Below are positions 63,194 to 64,000 of a stretch of DNA of 64,000 bases, in pieces. The notes beneath the pieces are model-generated. The model was not told where the DNA came from and searched no databases. It saw only the letters and a program-made list of their open reading frames with translations. Made by a program: the position numbers and the translations under genes. Source of the stretch: Xanthobacteraceae bacterium (GTDB lineage: Bacteria > Pseudomonadota > Alphaproteobacteria > Rhizobiales > Xanthobacteraceae). The first letter of the stretch is position 1, and the number at the start of each line of letters is the position of its first letter. The stretch spans positions 62,001-126,000 of the forward strand of contig JALHRD010000016.1 of NCBI GenBank assembly GCA_022841625.1, given 5' to 3'.

Positions 63194-64000
63194 ATGATGC
63201 TCGGCCGGCTGCGTACTGCGCTCGTTACATTGGTTGCCGTGGCGCTGATGCCGGCTTTGGCGCCGGCCCAGCCCTATCCGAACCAGCCGATCCGGATCAT
63301 TGTGCCGAATCCCGCCGGCGGGTTGCCTGACACGCTGTCGCGCATTGTCGGTAAGCGCCTGCAGGAACGAATTGGCCAGCCGGTGGTGATCGAGAACCGG
63401 CCCGGCGCCAATGCCGGCATCGGCGCTGCGGCGCTGACCGCCTCCGCGCCAGACGGCTACACTTTCATCATGACCGACGGCGCCGTGCTGTCGATCAGCC
63501 CGCTGATCTATCTCAAGCTGCCGTATAATCCGAAGGACATGATGCCGGTTTCCTTCGTTGCGCGCGCGCCGATCTGGCTGGCGGCCAGTCAGAAGGTGCC
63601 GGCGAGCACGATGCCGGAGTTCGTCGCCTATGCTAAAGCCAATGCCGGCAAGGCGACCTATGGCACCTCGGGCGTCGGCAGCTTCCACCACCTGTCGATG
63701 GAGGCGGTGCAATCGTCGCTCAAGGTGCAGCTCACCCATGTGCCGTTCAAGGGTTCGGCGGACTCGGTCACCGCGTTGCTCGGCGGTCATATCGATTTCG
63801 TGTTTTCGTCCTATGCCTCGCTGAGCGCGGGCGTCGAGAGCAATCGCGTGCGCCTGATCGCCTCAAACGGCGCGCGCCGCGCAAAATTGACACCCGATCT
63901 TCCCACCATTGCCGAAACCATTCCGGGATATGATTTCGCGGTGAACCAGGGCCTGTTCGCGCGCACCGGTACGCCGCGTGAGATCGTGCAACGGATCGCC
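63194..64000 (+). CDS. Bug/TctC family substrate-binding protein G, 3' end cut off
   Basis: The first 269 residues of a receptor with a signal peptide (ALVTLVAVALMPALAPA), the loops VPNPAGGLPDTLSRIV and VPFKGSADSVTALLGG, and the usual pattern through GYDFAVNQGLFAR. It follows pobA on the same strand after about 60 nt. The rest lies past the window end. Confidence 0.9.
   Translation, partial: MMLGRLRTALVTLVAVALMPALAPAQPYPNQPIRIIVPNPAGGLPDTLSRIVGKRLQERIGQPVVIENRPGANAGIGAAALTASAPDGYTFIMTDGAVLSISPLIYLKLPYNPKDMMPVSFVARAPIWLAASQKVPASTMPEFVAYAKANAGKATYGTSGVGSFHHLSMEAVQSSLKVQLTHVPFKGSADSVTALLGGHIDFVFSSYASLSAGVESNRVRLIASNGARRAKLTPDLPTIAETIPGYDFAVNQGLFARTGTPREIVQRIA

Overview
The window looks like chromosomal DNA of an alphaproteobacterium of the order Hyphomicrobiales (Rhizobiales), near the Bradyrhizobium/Rhodopseudomonas/Xanthobacteraceae side. 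The reasons are high GC, the cpa-type Tad pilus genes, a degenerate DnaX zinc site, the gene order from dnaX through recR, rmuC, def, fmt, truA, dapE, dapD, argB, engB and yidC to rpmH, and the many tripartite-tricarboxylate (Bug/TctC) receptors. Species cannot be named from the sequence alone. I found no phage, plasmid, CRISPR or complete insertion sequence.

1-12.6 kb: the 3'-truncated leucyl aminopeptidase gene, then a complete Tad/Flp pilus locus. On the minus strand it runs flp2, flp1, cpaA, cpaB, cpaC, cpaD, cpaE, cpaF, tadB, tadC. A convergent tadD-like TPR lipoprotein gene and a secretin-N-domain gene flank it. 12.6-15.8 kb: an Lrp/AsnC regulator, a PfkB kinase, NudC and a HIT protein. 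Two CTAG-ended palindromic repeats sit between NudC and HIT, and one supplies the HIT stop codon.

15.9-39 kb: mostly housekeeping. It holds SRP RNA, dnaX, ybaB, recR, ampG-like, rmuC, def, fmt, truA, dapE, dapD, argB, engB, yidC, rnpA and rpmH. Accessory genes interrupt it: a FitAB/VapBC toxin-antitoxin pair between def and fmt, two Bug receptors, three DUF805 genes (one broken by an in-frame TGA), hupE, and a coupled hydrolase/NicC-like monooxygenase pair.

39-48.5 kb: a TVP38 protein with a disulfide oxidoreductase, a lone histidine kinase, tRNA-Arg(ACG), two cold-shock proteins around a fatty-acid desaturase, and a divergent MarR/cytochrome P460 pair that share a duplicated palindromic operator.

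48.6-64 kb: uptake and catabolism. A full branched-chain-type ABC operon (livKHMGF) is followed by a cupin, an NMT1-like receptor, a class II aldolase, five Bug receptors and 4-hydroxybenzoate 3-monooxygenase (pobA). The receptors have no membrane partners here, which suggests a scavenger of organic and aromatic acids with shared transport channels.
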